5,296 bases of DNA from assembly GCA_937983035.1 (NCBI GenBank), contig CALKAN010000034.1:1-5296 (forward strand), written 5' to 3'. Position numbers and translations under genes: made by a program. Shown in pieces: positions 1-5,296 of this stretch. The DNA is from an uncultured Paenibacillaceae bacterium. Its GTDB lineage: Bacteria > Bacillota > Bacilli > Paenibacillales > CALAME01. Each line of letters begins with the position of its first letter. Positions within the stretch are counted from its first letter, which is position 1. The notes below the pieces were generated by a model. The model had not been told where the DNA came from, ran no database searches, and worked only from the letters and a program-made list of their open reading frames with translations.

Positions 1-247
1 AGCACTTATGAATCTCGCATTCTATCATTTGCATTATTTTTGCGCCTGTTTTATAGATTTTAGTTTTCTAGATTGCAGATAAAATCCGGATTCGCTTCAG
101 GAATTAGTACAGTTTGAATGTCAGGAAAACGATTTAAATGCTTCAGAGAAGCAAGTTTTATCGTCTATTTTTGAGAATAATCAAGTTTATAGTTTCTAAT
201 GCTGTCAGACCGCCCACAATTGAATGATTTGCAGATGCATTTGCATG

Positions 248-276
248 TTGGCATTCGTTCAGAATCGTTGTAAAAT
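248..276 (+). promoter_or_regulatory. Sigma-A-type promoter candidate for the EEP/GDPD gene pair
   Basis: The -35 box TTGGCA (248-253; 5 of 6 to TTGACA) is separated by exactly 17 bases from the -10 box TAAAAT (271-276; 5 of 6 to TATAAT). Transcription would start near 283, leaving an untranslated leader of about 158 bases before the ATG at 441. The region is AT-rich, so chance matches are possible, but this was the best-spaced pair found upstream of the gene. Confidence 0.55.
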
Positions 277-336
277 ATAAAGAATTTAAGCAAATGTTGT
301 AATCAGGCTTTAAAGATTTCATGGCACGAAAAAAAA

Positions 337-369
337 TTGATGCTAGCAATGCGTGAAAAATGTTGATGC
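337..369 (+). repeat. Short direct repeat TTGATGC in the leader
   Basis: TTGATGC occurs at 337-343 and again at 363-369, 26 bases apart. Each copy follows an A-tract and is followed by a T or A and then AG, giving the pattern TTGATGC(T/A)AG. The first copy runs into the 8-bp palindrome TGCTAGCA (341-348). The pair lies between the candidate transcription start and the EEP start codon. It could be a binding site in DNA or RNA, but it is short enough to be chance. Confidence 0.35.
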
Positions 370-440
370 AAGAGTGCACAAAAAATGCGATTTGTTTGAA
401 AAGATGATGGAAAACGTTTTAAGGCGGGTGGAGAATCGAT

Positions 441-1229
441 ATGAAGGTGATGACATTTAATTTGCGCTATCATGAGCCGAAAGACGGGGACAATGCTTGG
501 CCGAACCGGGTATCGCGAGTTGTGAAAGCGATTCAAGCAAACGATCCTGATGTGCTGGGCATACAAGAAGGATTATATTCGATGCTGGTTGATTTGGAAC
601 AACATTTGACATCGTATGATTGGGTTGGCGAAGGACGTATGGGAGGCCGGGAAAGCGAATATTGCGCCATATTTTACAAAAAGGACCGGTTTGAGCTGGA
701 GGAGCACGGGCAGTATTGGCTGTCGGAAACTCCTGAAGCAGCCGGATCAAAGAGCTGGGATTCCAGCCTTCCGCGCATTTGCACTTGGGCGAAGCTGAAA
801 AACATTGCTTCCGGCAAATCAGTTCTTATTTGCAATACTCATCTCGATCACCGAGGAGCAGAAGCGAAATTAAACGGTGCTAAATTAATCGTGCGTCAAA
901 TGGCGCAGGCTGCAGCATCCGATAACATTCCATCGGTTCTCATGGGAGATATGAACAGCGTCCCGTCGGACGATCCGATCCGTTATTTGAAGGGGGAGCG
1001 GGAGGAAGACGATCCGAACATCGTCTTGACAGATGCTTTTGAAAAGGCACAGCAGCCGATCGGAGCTACGTTTGGCGGGTTTGTCGGGAGAATTGAAGGA
1101 GAACCGATCGATTACATTTTTGTGTCATCGGATGTGGTCGTTGAGCAGACTTGGGTGGACCGATCGCAATATGACGGCGGCTATCCGTCCGATCATTATC
1201 CAGTCATGTCCATCGTATCGATGAAATGA
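441..1229 (+). CDS. EEP-family metal-dependent hydrolase (COG3568-like)
   Basis: This is a 262-residue soluble protein of the endonuclease/exonuclease/phosphatase fold, which hydrolyses phosphodiester or phosphomonoester bonds in nucleic acids, inositol phosphates or phospholipids using Mg2+. The full set of family motifs is present: N7 in MTFNLRY, the metal-binding E43 in GIQEG, H134 and D136 in NTHLDH, D170 and N172 in GDMNS, D224 in IDYIF, and the terminal SDHYP (D251, H252). There is no signal peptide or membrane segment, so it should act in the cytosol. The length matches stand-alone bacterial members. The ATG at 441 is supported by GGTGGAG (427-433) seven bases upstream and by the core motif beginning almost at the N-terminus. 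A GDPD gene follows after 22 bases, suggesting an operon and perhaps a lipid-headgroup or phosphodiester substrate; that is inference. The true substrate cannot be read from the sequence. Confidence 0.95.
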   Translation: MKVMTFNLRYHEPKDGDNAWPNRVSRVVKAIQANDPDVLGIQEGLYSMLVDLEQHLTSYDWVGEGRMGGRESEYCAIFYKKDRFELEEHGQYWLSETPEAAGSKSWDSSLPRICTWAKLKNIASGKSVLICNTHLDHRGAEAKLNGAKLIVRQMAQAAASDNIPSVLMGDMNSVPSDDPIRYLKGEREEDDPNIVLTDAFEKAQQPIGATFGGFVGRIEGEPIDYIFVSSDVVVEQTWVDRSQYDGGYPSDHYPVMSIVSMK

Positions 1230-1235
1230 ATCAAT

Positions 1236-1254
1236 AAAGGATGGGTTCCTATTG
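1236..1254 (+). promoter_or_regulatory. Ribosome binding site and TTG start of the GDPD gene
   Basis: AAAGGA (1236-1241) lies ten bases upstream of the TTG at 1252-1254. The nearby ATG at 1262 is out of frame, and the first in-frame ATG (residue 21) lies beyond the essential HRG motif, so the TTG is the best start. The site sits in the 22-base gap after the EEP stop codon, with no room for a separate promoter. Confidence 0.75.
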
Positions 1255-2001
1255 AAATCAAATGATGAATATGTTAATCATGTGAAGTTTGTTGCACACC
1301 GCGGTTACAGCATGAAAGCCCCTGAAAATACTTTGCCGGCGTTTGAGCTTGCTGGTCAAGCCGGTTTTTGGGGAATCGAGCTGGATACATATTGCACGGC
1401 AGACGGACATTGGATCGTGCACCATGACCGGACGTTGAATCGGATGACAAACGGCAGGGGGGCGGTTCATAAACGAACGTTTGCCGAGATTAAGCAGCTT
1501 CATATTCGAGCAGGCGCGGAAATAGAGAAGTACCAAGATTTGAAAATCCCTTCACTGGAGGAAGTGCTCGAAATAAGCAGCCGGCACGGCATGCACGCAT
1601 TCGTTGAGGTGAAAGGTTTTCACAGTGATGAAGATTTGCGGCGACTGGTTCAAATCATACGCGACAAGCAAGGTGAAGACCGCTGTTCGGTGATCGACTT
1701 TGAGGCAGATCGTTTGCAGAAAATCAGAGCGTTAACCGCACAATTGACGCTGGGATATTTAAAAGATAAGAAGCCGCTGGCATCGGACATTTCATTCTTG
1801 CGCGATTTAGGAAATACGTTTATGAATTGCAATCATGCGCATATGACGGTCAATGATGTTCATTTTTGTCATGAACATGGCGTGGAAATATCGATTTGGA
1901 CCGTCAATGACAGGCTGAAAGCTGAGCCGTTTATTGCGGCCGGTGTCGACTACATTACGACCGATACGAATCTTCACCAGCAACTGAATCCATCGTCTTA
2001 A
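1252..2001 (+). CDS. Glycerophosphodiester phosphodiesterase (cytosolic GDPD, UgpQ-like)
   Basis: This enzyme family hydrolyses glycerophosphodiesters, such as deacylated phospholipid headgroups, to sn-glycerol 3-phosphate and an alcohol in a TIM-barrel active site with a divalent metal. At 249 residues it is the short cytosolic type; no signal peptide or membrane segment is visible. Family motifs are complete: AHRG at 15-18 (catalytic H16, R17), PENT at 24-27, metal ligands E43 and D45 in GIELD, the second catalytic histidine H58 in HHD, E119 and K121 in FVEVKG, and the C-terminal SIWTVN (W216) with ITTD (234-238 region) that closes the barrel. Translation starts at a TTG. The gene lies 22 bases downstream of the EEP hydrolase and is probably translated from the same mRNA. 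Its likely role is phospholipid turnover or glycerol-phosphate salvage. Exact substrate preference is unknown. Confidence 0.95.
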   Translation: MKSNDEYVNHVKFVAHRGYSMKAPENTLPAFELAGQAGFWGIELDTYCTADGHWIVHHDRTLNRMTNGRGAVHKRTFAEIKQLHIRAGAEIEKYQDLKIPSLEEVLEISSRHGMHAFVEVKGFHSDEDLRRLVQIIRDKQGEDRCSVIDFEADRLQKIRALTAQLTLGYLKDKKPLASDISFLRDLGNTFMNCNHAHMTVNDVHFCHEHGVEISIWTVNDRLKAEPFIAAGVDYITTDTNLHQQLNPSS

Positions 2002-2027
2002 AATCACGGTTTGTCATCGCGGCATAT

Positions 2028-2036
2028 TGATATGAT
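2028..2036 (+). promoter_or_regulatory. Possible extended -10 promoter for the NAT gene
   Basis: TGA followed by TATGAT (2031-2036; 5 of 6 to TATAAT) fits an extended -10 element (TGn-TATAAT). No good -35 box exists at normal spacing; TTGTCA at 2011-2016 is only 14 bases away. If used, transcription would start near 2043 and give a leader of roughly 140 bases. No terminator is seen between the GDPD stop and this site, so read-through from the upstream pair is equally possible. Confidence 0.3.
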
Positions 2037-2073
2037 GGATATTGTGAAAAAAGCGGCAGTTAAAACCGGTAAT

Positions 2074-2180
2074 GCGCAAATGAAAAAGTAAAATGGATCA
2101 ATGGAAAAAAATGAAATGAGAATAGACGGAAGAAAACAGAGAAATGAGCAAATGAGACGAAAAATTGGAAGGAGGAAACC
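2074..2180 (+). other. Purine-rich leader before the NAT gene
   Basis: Almost the whole stretch is A and G on the + strand, with few pyrimidines, many A-runs and recurring AAATGAG units (2114-2120, 2142-2148, 2150-2156). It contains several ATG triplets in other frames, including an overlapping 45-codon frame from 2116 that ends inside NAT; none has a convincing ribosome binding site. It lies just upstream of the NAT ribosome binding site and would form an unstructured mRNA leader. Confidence 0.5.
2170..2175 (+). promoter_or_regulatory. Strong ribosome binding site of the NAT gene
   Basis: A perfect AGGAGG lies ten bases before the ATG at 2186. It fixes the start codon; the TTG at 2182 is out of frame. 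Confidence 0.85.
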
Positions 2181-2185
2181 GTTGA

Positions 2186-2971
2186 ATGGAAAAGATCGAA
2201 CGAGAAAGCTTGCAGCCGGCTGTTCAAGCTTATTTGCAGCGCATTGGTTATGACGGCCCGCTGCATCGAGACGCAGCAACGCTGGGAGCATTGCAAGAAC
2301 ACCATCTGCATGCGGTTCCATATGAAAATTTGGACATTGTTTACGGGGTTCCTTTATCGCTCGAGATTGATCATTTGATAGACAAAATAGTATATCGCCG
2401 CCGAGGCGGATATTGTTTCGAATTAAATGCGCTGTTTGGCTGGCTTTTGCGAGAACTGGGATACGAAGTGACCGATTATGTAGCGAGGTTTTGGAGAGAC
2501 GAGGCGAATCCTCCCCCTAAACGGCGCCATCAAGTGCTCGGTGTGAAAGCAGAGGGAGAGATGTATTTGTGCGATGTCGGGGTCGGCGGCATCATACCGC
2601 GGCAGCCGATTAAGATGAAAGCAGGCTTAGTGCACAAACAAGGCGAAGAAAGCTATAAGCTGGAGCGGGACGCGGAATTTGGCTGGATGCTGCATGAACA
2701 TGTGCGGGGTAAATGGCGAAAGCTGTATTCATTTACGGAGGAGCCTCAATACGCGAAAGATTTTATATTTGCTTCCTTTTGGTGCGAGCATGCGCCGGAG
2801 TCGATTTTTAGGAAGGCGCCGATGGTTGCGGTTCGTACGGCAGAAGGGCGCAACACGATTGCCGGACATGAATTTCGGATTTTTAAAGGCGACCGAGTGG
2901 AGACGTTTGTTCCGGAATCTGAGGAAGCGTTTAAAGAAGCGCTGCGCACATATTTCGGCATTGAAATTTAA
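2186..2971 (+). CDS. Arylamine N-acetyltransferase
   Basis: The NAT family transfers acetyl groups from acetyl-CoA to arylamines, hydrazines or related amines through a cysteine thioester; some members work in secondary metabolism. This 261-residue protein has the usual bacterial length. The catalytic triad is complete: C77 in RGGYCFELN (73-81), H115 in HQVL, and D130 in CDVGVGG. The N-terminal helical part includes the family signature HAVPYENLD (42-50), and the C-terminal half is the variable third domain that shapes the acyl-donor pocket. No signal peptide is present, so it is cytosolic. The start has a perfect AGGAGG upstream. It is separated from the GDPD gene by 184 bases and from the beta-helix gene by 235 bases, so it is probably its own unit or loosely co-transcribed with the upstream pair. 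Its physiological substrate is unknown; amine detoxification is a guess from the family. Confidence 0.96.
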   Translation: MEKIERESLQPAVQAYLQRIGYDGPLHRDAATLGALQEHHLHAVPYENLDIVYGVPLSLEIDHLIDKIVYRRRGGYCFELNALFGWLLRELGYEVTDYVARFWRDEANPPPKRRHQVLGVKAEGEMYLCDVGVGGIIPRQPIKMKAGLVHKQGEESYKLERDAEFGWMLHEHVRGKWRKLYSFTEEPQYAKDFIFASFWCEHAPESIFRKAPMVAVRTAEGRNTIAGHEFRIFKGDRVETFVPESEEAFKEALRTYFGIEI

Positions 2972-2990
2972 TGCCGCTCATTATAAATGC

Positions 2991-3008
2991 AGTGATGCTC
3001 ACTTTTTT
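2991..3008 (+). terminator. Weak rho-independent terminator candidate after NAT
   Basis: AGTGA (2991-2995) and TCACT (2999-3003) can pair around a three-base TGC loop, followed directly by a run of T to 3008. The position, 19 bases after the NAT stop, is right. The stem is only five base pairs with two G-C pairs, so it would be a poor terminator alone. Confidence 0.35.
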
Positions 3009-3059
3009 AAGTCATGTTCAATCGTTGCCTATGCTTCATTTTTTGATGTCGCGCTCTGT

Positions 3060-3077
3060 TATTGAGCATGCTCAATA
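3060..3077. promoter_or_regulatory. Perfect 18-bp palindrome, candidate operator
   Basis: TATTGAGCATGCTCAATA is identical to its reverse complement over all 18 bases, with the centre between 3068 and 3069. It ends 13 bases before the -35 box of the promoter candidate for the beta-helix gene. A perfect palindrome of this length, with no T-run after it and no loop, fits a dimeric regulator's binding site better than a terminator. The upstream position would suit an activator. The regulator is not identified in this window. Confidence 0.6.
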
Positions 3078-3090
3078 TTCGGAAAATGTA

Positions 3091-3119
3091 TTGACTGCGC
3101 TTTCAAACCGAGGTAAAGT
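3091..3119 (+). promoter_or_regulatory. Sigma-A-type promoter candidate for the beta-helix gene
   Basis: The -35 box TTGACT (3091-3096; 5 of 6) is followed after exactly 17 bases by TAAAGT (3114-3119; 4 of 6 to TATAAT). Transcription would start near 3126, giving a leader of about 80 bases to the ATG at 3207. The palindrome at 3060-3077 lies just upstream and a smaller inverted repeat covers the predicted start point. Confidence 0.55.
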
Positions 3120-3120
3120 A

Positions 3121-3133
3121 TACATTAGATGTA
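3121..3133. repeat. Small inverted repeat over the predicted transcription start
   Basis: TACAT and ATGTA are complementary arms of five bases around TAG. The repeat covers the predicted start point of the 3091-3119 promoter, where a repressor could bind. It is short and AT-rich, so chance is a real alternative. Confidence 0.25.
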
Positions 3134-3193
3134 AATCAGGGCTTTCAGCACTTTTTTAGGTGAACATGTCAGGTCAGTACATTTTATTCAATC

Positions 3194-3200
3194 AGGGAGG
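3194..3200 (+). promoter_or_regulatory. Ribosome binding site of the beta-helix gene
   Basis: AGGGAGG lies six bases before the ATG at 3207 and decides the start. The next in-frame ATG (residue 14, at 3246) is preceded by no comparable motif, so the long charged N-terminus is probably really translated. Confidence 0.8.
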
Positions 3201-3206
3201 TTTGGC

Positions 3207-5296
3207 ATGACGGAAGAAAACAAGCATGAGGCGAAGAATGAAAAAATGAAAAAATCTAAACAAGAGGAAAGGAAAGAAGCAGCGGCAGGAGTCAAGAGCG
3301 GGTCCGCCGGACAAATCAAGCTGAGCCGAAGAAAAGTGCTGGCTGCGATGGGCGTGGCCGGGTTGGCGGTTGCTTCCGGGACTGCCGGCGCTTTCATCAA
3401 TCGAGGGGTGGATCCGAACGATGAATCAGCTGCCGCAGCGGATCAAGAGATGACCAATTACCGAGTGTATGACACCGTTGAAGAGATGAGACAGGATCCC
3501 GGTTTAATCGGAGGAACTTATGCGAAGACGATGGGGTATTACAAGCCCGGAGACGGCGGCGGCGCAGAATATGTCATCATCGAATCGGAATACAGCCGAA
3601 ATGCAGACGGCGGCAGCGTCATCGAATTGGCAAATGAGAAGCATTATGCATTGCTGACGAATGTGGAAGCAGTGAATTATAAAATGTTCGGCGCTGTCGG
3701 CGATGGACAAAACGATGATGGCAAACAAATTAAAAATGCCCATATGTATGCGAACCAGAACCAGCTGCCTGTCGTCAATTTAAGCGGAGAATATTGGATC
3801 AAATATACGAAAGGGATCTTCATTCTCACGAACGTGAATTGGGGCCACACGAAATTTCATATCGATGAATCGCTCAATACGAAAACCGAGCCGCGGTTTG
3901 AAGTAAGAGGGCGAAAGATGCAGCAAAAGATCCAATTGAACGCACAGCAAAAGGCGAGCTTCCTGTCCAAACTGAAACCCGGCGTGAAAGTGATTCCTGA
4001 GCTTGCGGATTATAAGAACTGCCTCGTAGTCGTGCAAGATACGAATGATCGCATCGGATACAGAGCCGGCGAACGCTATGACGGTCAATCGTGGGCTAGG
4101 GAAGAGCTGTTCTACGTCGAGGAGCATGGCCGCATTATCGGAGATATCGCCTGGGAATTCAAAGATTATACCAGTTTGACCGCCTACCCTTGCGATGACA
4201 ATTATTTAATCATTGAAGGAGGAACGTTTTATATATCAGGTGATAACCCTGGCGTCAATTATGAAGGATATTGGCATAACGGATTCCGCATTCAAAGAAG
4301 CCGAACGATTATCCGTAATCAATGGGTCGGCTTGGAAGAAGGACATGAAGATGTTTCCATGGATCCGCGCCACGGGTTTTACAATTTTTCCCATGTTTAC
4401 GACGTCACTTTGGAAAATATTCGCCTTATTCCATATGAGCAAGACCGCGAAGGAACAGACCGGGACGTGCCGGCAGGAACGTACGGCATCAGCGGCAATC
4501 GGATTTTAAATGCTACCTTCCGCAAAGTGACGGCAGAAGGCAGCCCTGTGCATTGGGGGATTTTCGGCACGAATTTAAACAAAAATTTTAGAATCGAACA
4601 ATGCACGCTCAACCGGGTTGACGTTCATTTTCATTGCTGGAATTTAACGATTAAAGATACGCAAATCGGATACCGAGGCATTTCGATCACCGGCGGCGGA
4701 GAGTTGATCGTTGAGAATACTTCCCGTTACGGCAATCAATTGATTAACTTTAGAAGAGATTTCGGAGCGAAATGGGATGGAAACATTACGATTCGGAATT
4801 GCCGTCTCATGCCGGCTGGGAACGGGGAAGTGTCGGTGCTTTATTTCATGACCGATGATTTTGATCATAAGTATCCGATCGGTTACGGCCGCCACGTTTT
4901 CATTGATAATTTGGTCGTCGATTACGCGTCAGCGCCGGAAAACCGCTCTGCTTGCTGGTTGATGAAAATTTCAACTTTTTCGAAGACATCGGACGGCTTG
5001 CGCTTGTTTTTCCCATATCATGTTGAGTTTCGCAACATATCGGTTGTCGGGCGTGAAGACGGCGTTCGCCTGGTGGAAATACCGAACCCGCAGCAATACG
5101 ATATGGGGCGTGCGGGCAGCTATGACGGAACCGTGTTGGCACCGAATTGCCGCATGATTTTTGAAAACATTCAGCTGAGCAAGCTGCCAGCAGCTCCGGC
5201 CGCCTCGAAGAGTCACAATCACTTGTATTTAGGCAGTGCGGCGGGAGACGAATATGAAGATGAGCGCGCTCTCTATCCGGACATTCGAATTTCCGG
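3207..5296 (+). CDS. Tat-exported right-handed beta-helix protein, pectate-lyase-superfamily / tailspike-like (3' end outside window)
   Basis: The reading frame is open for 696 codons and leaves the window without a stop, so the C-terminus is missing. Residues 1-38 are a Lys/Glu-rich extension. SRRKVLA (40-46) with a mildly hydrophobic stretch (44-63) and a possible AGA cleavage site (60-62) form a twin-arginine signal, so the folded protein should be exported. Residues 85-125 contain a segment ending in GYYKPGDGGGAEY (110-122), of a kind common at the N-terminus of phage tailspike and appendage proteins. FGAVGDG (161-167) with DD at 170-171 is the classic opening motif of pectate-lyase-superfamily beta-helices (Pectate_lyase_3 type). 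A mixed segment of about 120 residues follows (about 215-335). Repeated short beta-strand rungs run from EGGTFYISG (337-345) onward, for example ISITGGGELIVENT (from 492). Such proteins bind, cleave or epimerise polysaccharides; activity and substrate cannot be told here. The gene seems to have its own promoter. Confidence 0.88.
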   Translation, partial: MTEENKHEAKNEKMKKSKQEERKEAAAGVKSGSAGQIKLSRRKVLAAMGVAGLAVASGTAGAFINRGVDPNDESAAAADQEMTNYRVYDTVEEMRQDPGLIGGTYAKTMGYYKPGDGGGAEYVIIESEYSRNADGGSVIELANEKHYALLTNVEAVNYKMFGAVGDGQNDDGKQIKNAHMYANQNQLPVVNLSGEYWIKYTKGIFILTNVNWGHTKFHIDESLNTKTEPRFEVRGRKMQQKIQLNAQQKASFLSKLKPGVKVIPELADYKNCLVVVQDTNDRIGYRAGERYDGQSWAREELFYVEEHGRIIGDIAWEFKDYTSLTAYPCDDNYLIIEGGTFYISGDNPGVNYEGYWHNGFRIQRSRTIIRNQWVGLEEGHEDVSMDPRHGFYNFSHVYDVTLENIRLIPYEQDREGTDRDVPAGTYGISGNRILNATFRKVTAEGSPVHWGIFGTNLNKNFRIEQCTLNRVDVHFHCWNLTIKDTQIGYRGISITGGGELIVENTSRYGNQLINFRRDFGAKWDGNITIRNCRLMPAGNGEVSVLYFMTDDFDHKYPIGYGRHVFIDNLVVDYASAPENRSACWLMKISTFSKTSDGLRLFFPYHVEFRNISVVGREDGVRLVEIPNPQQYDMGRAGSYDGTVLAPNCRMIFENIQLSKLPAAPAASKSHNHLYLGSAAGDEYEDERALYPDIRIS

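Larger units (their letters stand above)
1..440. other. AT-rich gene-free region and leader upstream of the EEP hydrolase
   Basis: No convincing gene is seen on either strand over these 440 bases. The composition is clearly more AT-rich than the genes that follow, and the open frames on the minus strand have no ribosome binding site, recognisable motif or gene-like codon use. The end of a gene beyond the left edge cannot be excluded: one + frame is open for 20 codons to a TAG at 61-63, and a minus-strand frame with ATGs at 34-32 and 28-26 runs off the left edge. Neither has independent support. What can be seen is a promoter candidate at 248-276 and, downstream of it, a roughly 160-base leader containing A-tracts and a repeated TTGATGC motif. 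No riboswitch or strong hairpin is recognised. Confidence 0.7.

Noticed and set aside
1..63. Possible tail of an upstream gene on + (TAG at 61-63) or start of a divergent gene on - (ATG at 34-32)
   Set aside because: Twenty open codons or fewer at an edge, in AT-rich DNA, with no recognisable residues and no good ribosome binding site, is not enough to call a gene.
158..566. Two minus-strand frames in the leader and the start of the EEP gene (158-379, 303-566)
   Set aside because: Neither has a ribosome binding site or known motif, one overlaps the well-supported EEP gene, and AT-rich DNA readily gives such frames.
840..1200. High density of CGATC / GATC in the second half of the EEP gene
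   Set aside because: These come mainly from in-frame Asp, Ile and Pro codons at different phases; no regular spacing or longer repeat unit is seen.
2116..2253. A 45-codon basic + frame overlapping the NAT start
   Set aside because: It has no adequate ribosome binding site and lies mostly in the purine-rich tract, where Arg/Lys codons arise from composition alone.
2004..2321. Minus-strand frame of 105 codons with a hydrophobic stretch
   Set aside because: It is the complement of the purine-rich spacer plus the start of NAT. Its hydrophobicity follows from T-rich codons, and no ribosome binding site is seen at its start.
2971..3159. A 62-codon + frame whose ATG overlaps the NAT stop codon (TAATG)
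   Set aside because: The overlap resembles translational coupling, but the frame covers the terminator-like hairpin, the palindrome and the promoter, has AT-rich non-gene-like codons and matches no family I know.
4213..4509. A 98-codon + frame inside the beta-helix gene
   Set aside because: It lies entirely within the much longer, motif-bearing frame 3207-5296 and is an alternative-frame shadow.

Overview
The window reads as a chromosomal segment of a Gram-positive bacterium of the Bacillales type (Bacillaceae or Paenibacillaceae). This is inferred from strong purine-rich ribosome binding sites (AGGAGG, GGGAGG, AAAGGA), a TTG start codon, sigma-A-like promoters in AT-rich spacers, moderate-GC genes, and the protein families present. 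All four supported genes lie on the + strand. Genus and species cannot be assigned from the sequence alone.

Layout. Bases 1-440 are an AT-rich region without a supportable gene, but they hold a good promoter candidate (TTGGCA-N17-TAAAAT, 248-276) and a long untranslated leader. Next come two closely spaced genes that look co-transcribed: an endonuclease/exonuclease/phosphatase (EEP) fold metal-dependent hydrolase (441-1229) and, 22 bases later, a cytosolic glycerophosphodiester phosphodiesterase with a TTG start (1252-2001). A 184-base spacer with a purine-rich leader precedes an arylamine N-acetyltransferase with an intact Cys-His-Asp triad (2186-2971). A 235-base AT-rich spacer carries a weak terminator-like hairpin, a perfect 18-bp palindrome and a well-spaced promoter (TTGACT-N17-TAAAGT). 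It leads into a large gene that runs off the right edge (3207 to beyond 5296). That gene encodes a twin-arginine-exported, right-handed beta-helix protein of the pectate-lyase-superfamily / phage-tailspike type.

How they fit together. The first two genes could form a small phosphodiester-processing unit: both proteins are predicted soluble metal-dependent phosphoesterases. The acetyltransferase is a separate metabolic or xenobiotic-modifying enzyme with its own strong ribosome binding site. The beta-helix gene looks independently controlled by the palindrome-flanked promoter. It is the most unusual item: a tailspike-like architecture with a host Tat export signal and a long, highly charged N-terminal extension. 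No tRNA, rRNA, CRISPR array, insertion sequence or integrase is seen. The three enzymes are ordinary housekeeping or accessory genes, and I see no evidence for a multi-gene novel system within this window.
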